Source: Clostridia bacterium (GTDB lineage Bacteria > Bacillota > Clostridia > Christensenellales > UBA1242). From it: a stretch of DNA of 6,359 bases. The notes below the pieces were generated by a model. It had not been told where the DNA came from and ran no database searches. It saw only the letters and a list, made by a program, of their open reading frames with translations. The stretch covers positions 1 to 6,359 of the forward strand of contig JAFVTB010000127.1 in the NCBI GenBank assembly GCA_017503445.1, written 5' to 3'. Below, piece by piece: positions 3,913 through 6,359 of this stretch. A program made the translations under genes and the position numbers. The first letter of the stretch is position 1. Every line of letters begins with the position of its first letter.

Positions 3913-6275
3913 TTTTCACCCCACTTCCAATCTTGAACCATCGGCATATCCGTGCCGCGCCCCGCGATGCATGCACGATGTTCTTCAAGATATTTATCCA
4001 TAAGTTCATCAAGCGCCTTTGTTTTTGGCGTTGCAGGAATTTTTGCCAGAACAGATTTCACCAAATGGAACCTGTCCACCTTGTTTTGCACACGCATATC
4101 AAACGGGGTTGAAATGCGGCCTTCTTCAATATAACCATGCACAGTGATGTTGCGGTTTTTGCGGCGCCAGGTGAGTTCTTGAATCAAACTTGGATAGCCG
4201 TGATAGTTGAAAATAATCGGCTTATCGGTTGTGAAGATTTCATTGAAAGCATTATCGCTTAAACCATGCGGATGGGCATCGGCGCTTGCAAGCGTCATCA
4301 AATCAACCACATTCACAAAGCGCACTTTCAAACTTGGAAGGTGTTTTTTCAACAAATCTGCGGCGGCAAGCGCTTCAATTGTGATGATATCCCCCGCACA
4401 TGCCAGCACAACATCGGGGTTTTCTGCGCCACTGCTTGCCCACTTCCACACGCCAAGCCCAGCTTTGCAATGCTTTTCGGCTTCGGCAAGTGAAAGCCAT
4501 TGCCACGCCATTTGCTTTTGCGCAACAACGGCGTTTATGCAGTTTTTGGTGGTAAGGCAATCGCGGAACACGCACAAAAGCGTGTTGGCATCAGGCGGCA
4601 AATACATGCGCACAATTTCGGGCTTTTTGTTTGCAAGGTGATCCAAAAGCCCGGGGTCTTGATGCGAATAGCCATTGTGGTCTTGAAGCCATGCGTGGCT
4701 GGTCAGCAAAATATTCAGCGATGCAATCGGCGCGCGCCAAGAAACTTCTTTTGCCATCTTAAGCCATTTTGCGTGCTGCGAAATCATGCTGTCCACCACG
4801 CGCGCAAATGCGGCATAAGTTGCAAACACGCCATGGCGGCCTGTCAGCAAATAACCTTCAAGCCAACCTTCGCAAGTGTGTTCACTTAAAAACGCATCCA
4901 TCACGCGACCATTTGGCGCAATGCTGTCGTCATTATCCAAAATTGTGGCATTGAAATTGTTGTTTGTGGCCTCATACACCGCGTCCATTTTGTTGCTGGT
5001 GATTTCATCTGGACAGAAAATGCGGAAGTTGTTTGGGTTGCTCTTAATCACATCGCGGAAAAAGCGTGAAAGCACGCGGGTGTCTTGCTCTTTCACCGTG
5101 CCATGGCCCTTGAATTCAACTGCAAGTGGACGGATATCCGGCAATTTAAGCGATTGCAAAAGCACACCGCCATTTGCGTGTGGGTTTGCGCCGATGCGGA
5201 AATCACCTTCTGGGGCAAGTTCGGCAAGCTCTGGCGCAAACTCACCATTCACGGTGAATTGATGCTCTGGATGATAGGTTTTAAGCCATTCTTCCAGCGC
5301 CTTTATATGCCCGCGATTTTCCATTGAATATGGCACATGATATGCATTGTGCGTGCCTTCAATTTCAAGGCCATCAACCTCCACAGGGCATGTCCACCCC
5401 TTTGGTGTGCGCAAGACAATCATTGGCCAAATTGGGCGGGTTGGATTAAGGGTTTTCCTTGCGCGCGCTTGGATATCCTTGATTTCGCGAATAACAGTGT
5501 CCAGGGTTTCCGCCATTTTTTTGTGCATAACCATTGGGTCGCTGCCTTCAACAAAATATGGTTTCCAGCCATAGCCCATAAACAAACTTTCAAGTTCTTT
5601 GTGGCTGATGCGCGCCAAAATTGTTGGGTTGAAAACCTTGAAGCCATTCAAATGCAAGATTGGAAGCACAGCGCCATCGGTGATTGGGTTCAAAAACTTG
5701 TTTGCGTGCCAAGATGTTGCAAGTGGGCCTGTTTCTGCTTCACCATCGCCAACGATTGCGGTTGCGATAAGGTCTGGGTTATCCAACACCGCGCCAAACG
5801 CGTGCGAAAGCACATATCCAAGCTCCCCGCCTTCGTGGATGCTTCCCACCATTTCGGGCGCAACATGACTTGAAACGCCATATGGAAAACAAAATTGCTT
5901 GTTCAGTTTTTTAAGCCCGTCCACACTGTGCGTCATATCTGGATAAAATTCTTGCATACTGCCATCAAGGAAAGTGTTGGCTGTCCAAAAATGGCCACCA
6001 TGCCCTGGGCCGGAAAGCAAAATCATATTAAGATAATATTTCTTGATTGCACGGTTCAGGTGGACATAAATAAAGTTTTGTCCCGGTGCAGTTCCCCATG
6101 GGCCAACAATGCGCCCTTTGATATCTTTTTTTGTCAGGGGCTTTTTCAAAAGAGGGTTATCCAAAAGATAAAGCTGGGTTGCAGAAAGATAATTGGTGGC
6201 CTGCCAATATCTGTGCATTTTTTCAATATATGCCTTGCTTGGAACTTTTGATTTCAAGTAGGTGTTGTCTTTCAT
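3909..6275 (-). CDS. xfp: Xylulose-5-phosphate/fructose-6-phosphate phosphoketolase
   Basis: This TPP- and Mg-dependent cytosolic enzyme splits xylulose 5-phosphate (and often fructose 6-phosphate) with phosphate into acetyl phosphate plus glyceraldehyde 3-phosphate (or erythrose 4-phosphate). It feeds ATP and acetate formation in the phosphoketolase pathway. The protein is 788 residues, near full length. Motifs in order: SGPGHGG (88-94), SSHVAPEMVGSIHEGGELG (135-153), the TPP/Mg motif GDGEAETGPLATSWHANKF (176-194), HLNGFKVFNPT (208-218), GTHNAYHVP (307-315), CPDEITSN (421-428), LEGYLLTGRHG (472-482) with the catalytic-type Glu473, DHNGYSHQDPG (532-542) and VVAQKQ (583-588). Residues equivalent to bifidobacterial His97, His142, His320, Ser440, Glu479, His548, Asn549 and His553 are present. 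The GHWGT motif reads GPWGT, so the equivalent of His64 is Pro59. ATG is preceded by AAGGAG with a short spacer. It is the first gene of a two-gene operon. Confidence 0.97.
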   Translation of the reverse strand: MKDNTYLKSKVPSKAYIEKMHRYWQATNYLSATQLYLLDNPLLKKPLTKKDIKGRIVGPWGTAPGQNFIYVHLNRAIKKYYLNMILLSGPGHGGHFWTANTFLDGSMQEFYPDMTHSVDGLKKLNKQFCFPYGVSSHVAPEMVGSIHEGGELGYVLSHAFGAVLDNPDLIATAIVGDGEAETGPLATSWHANKFLNPITDGAVLPILHLNGFKVFNPTILARISHKELESLFMGYGWKPYFVEGSDPMVMHKKMAETLDTVIREIKDIQARARKTLNPTRPIWPMIVLRTPKGWTCPVEVDGLEIEGTHNAYHVPYSMENRGHIKALEEWLKTYHPEHQFTVNGEFAPELAELAPEGDFRIGANPHANGGVLLQSLKLPDIRPLAVEFKGHGTVKEQDTRVLSRFFRDVIKSNPNNFRIFCPDEITSNKMDAVYEATNNNFNATILDNDDSIAPNGRVMDAFLSEHTCEGWLEGYLLTGRHGVFATYAAFARVVDSMISQHAKWLKMAKEVSWRAPIASLNILLTSHAWLQDHNGYSHQDPGLLDHLANKKPEIVRMYLPPDANTLLCVFRDCLTTKNCINAVVAQKQMAWQWLSLAEAEKHCKAGLGVWKWASSGAENPDVVLACAGDIITIEALAAADLLKKHLPSLKVRFVNVVDLMTLASADAHPHGLSDNAFNEIFTTDKPIIFNYHGYPSLIQELTWRRKNRNITVHGYIEEGRISTPFDMRVQNKVDRFHLVKSVLAKIPATPKTKALDELMDKYLEEHRACIAGRGTDMPMVQDWKWGEK

Positions 6276-6293
6276 ATTTTCTCCTTAGATATT

Positions 6294-6322
6294 AGTTTAT
6301 CAAAACAGAAAAAAAAAATCAA
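6294..6322 (-). promoter_or_regulatory. Candidate promoter of the xfp operon
   Basis: On the minus strand TTGATT (6322-6317) and TAAACT (6299-6294) are 17 bases apart, each with 4 of 6 consensus matches. The spacer contains a run of T. Transcription would start near 6287, leaving a short leader that holds the SD AAGGAG just before ATG 6275. Other AT-rich words further up (TATACA near 6349) could serve instead. Confidence 0.4.
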
Positions 6323-6359
6323 ACAAACAATGCTTGAAAAATATGTATAATGAAACAAT

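Noticed and set aside
6346..6351. Plus-strand TATAAT near the right edge as a promoter for a gene beyond the window
   Set aside because: No acceptable -35 lies at normal spacing, there is no extended TG, and no gene is visible to its right.

Overview
The window looks like chromosomal DNA of a low-to-mid GC Bacillota bacterium, probably a gut-type Clostridia lineage. The evidence is a SpoVG homologue, a MurC with the clostridial-style EACEY motif, AAGGAG ribosome binding sites, a standard genetic code (TGA is a stop, tryptophan is TGG) and a small Firmicutes-type Xre regulator. This placement comes from family resemblance only; no marker gene settles it.

Layout from left to right. (1) Positions 1-744, minus strand: the N-terminal 248 residues of an unrecognised coiled-coil plus beta-rich protein that runs off the left edge. 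(2) Positions 745-1201: 457 bases without a gene. They hold a terminator or attenuator hairpin abutting the SD of the first gene, a near-palindrome over its candidate promoter, three unrelated tandem repeats (20, 37/38 and 25 bp units) and a GC-rich inverted-repeat element. (3) Positions 1202-2473, minus strand: complete murC, apparently leaderless, with a 9-bp-arm inverted repeat over its candidate -10. (4) Positions 2593-2868, plus strand: spoVG with a TTG start, a good promoter and a terminator. (5) Positions 2906-3008: a GC-rich element whose bases fold almost completely into a four-way cloverleaf, with TTA on both sides. (6) Positions 3009-3251, minus strand: an 80-residue HTH regulator with a perfect 16-bp palindrome upstream. 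(7) Positions 3364-6275, minus strand: a two-gene operon with phosphoketolase (xfp) first, then a 182-residue membrane-anchored or secreted protein starting at an ATGA overlap. A terminator follows at once.

Functionally the genes are mostly separate: cell wall precursor synthesis (murC), a pleiotropic nucleic-acid-binding regulator (spoVG), a small transcriptional regulator, and central carbon metabolism (xfp) coupled to an envelope protein of unknown role. The least ordinary points are the cloverleaf element, the repeat mosaic downstream of murC, and a phosphoketolase in which the normally conserved active-site histidine of the GHWGT motif is proline while the other catalytic residues I could place are intact.
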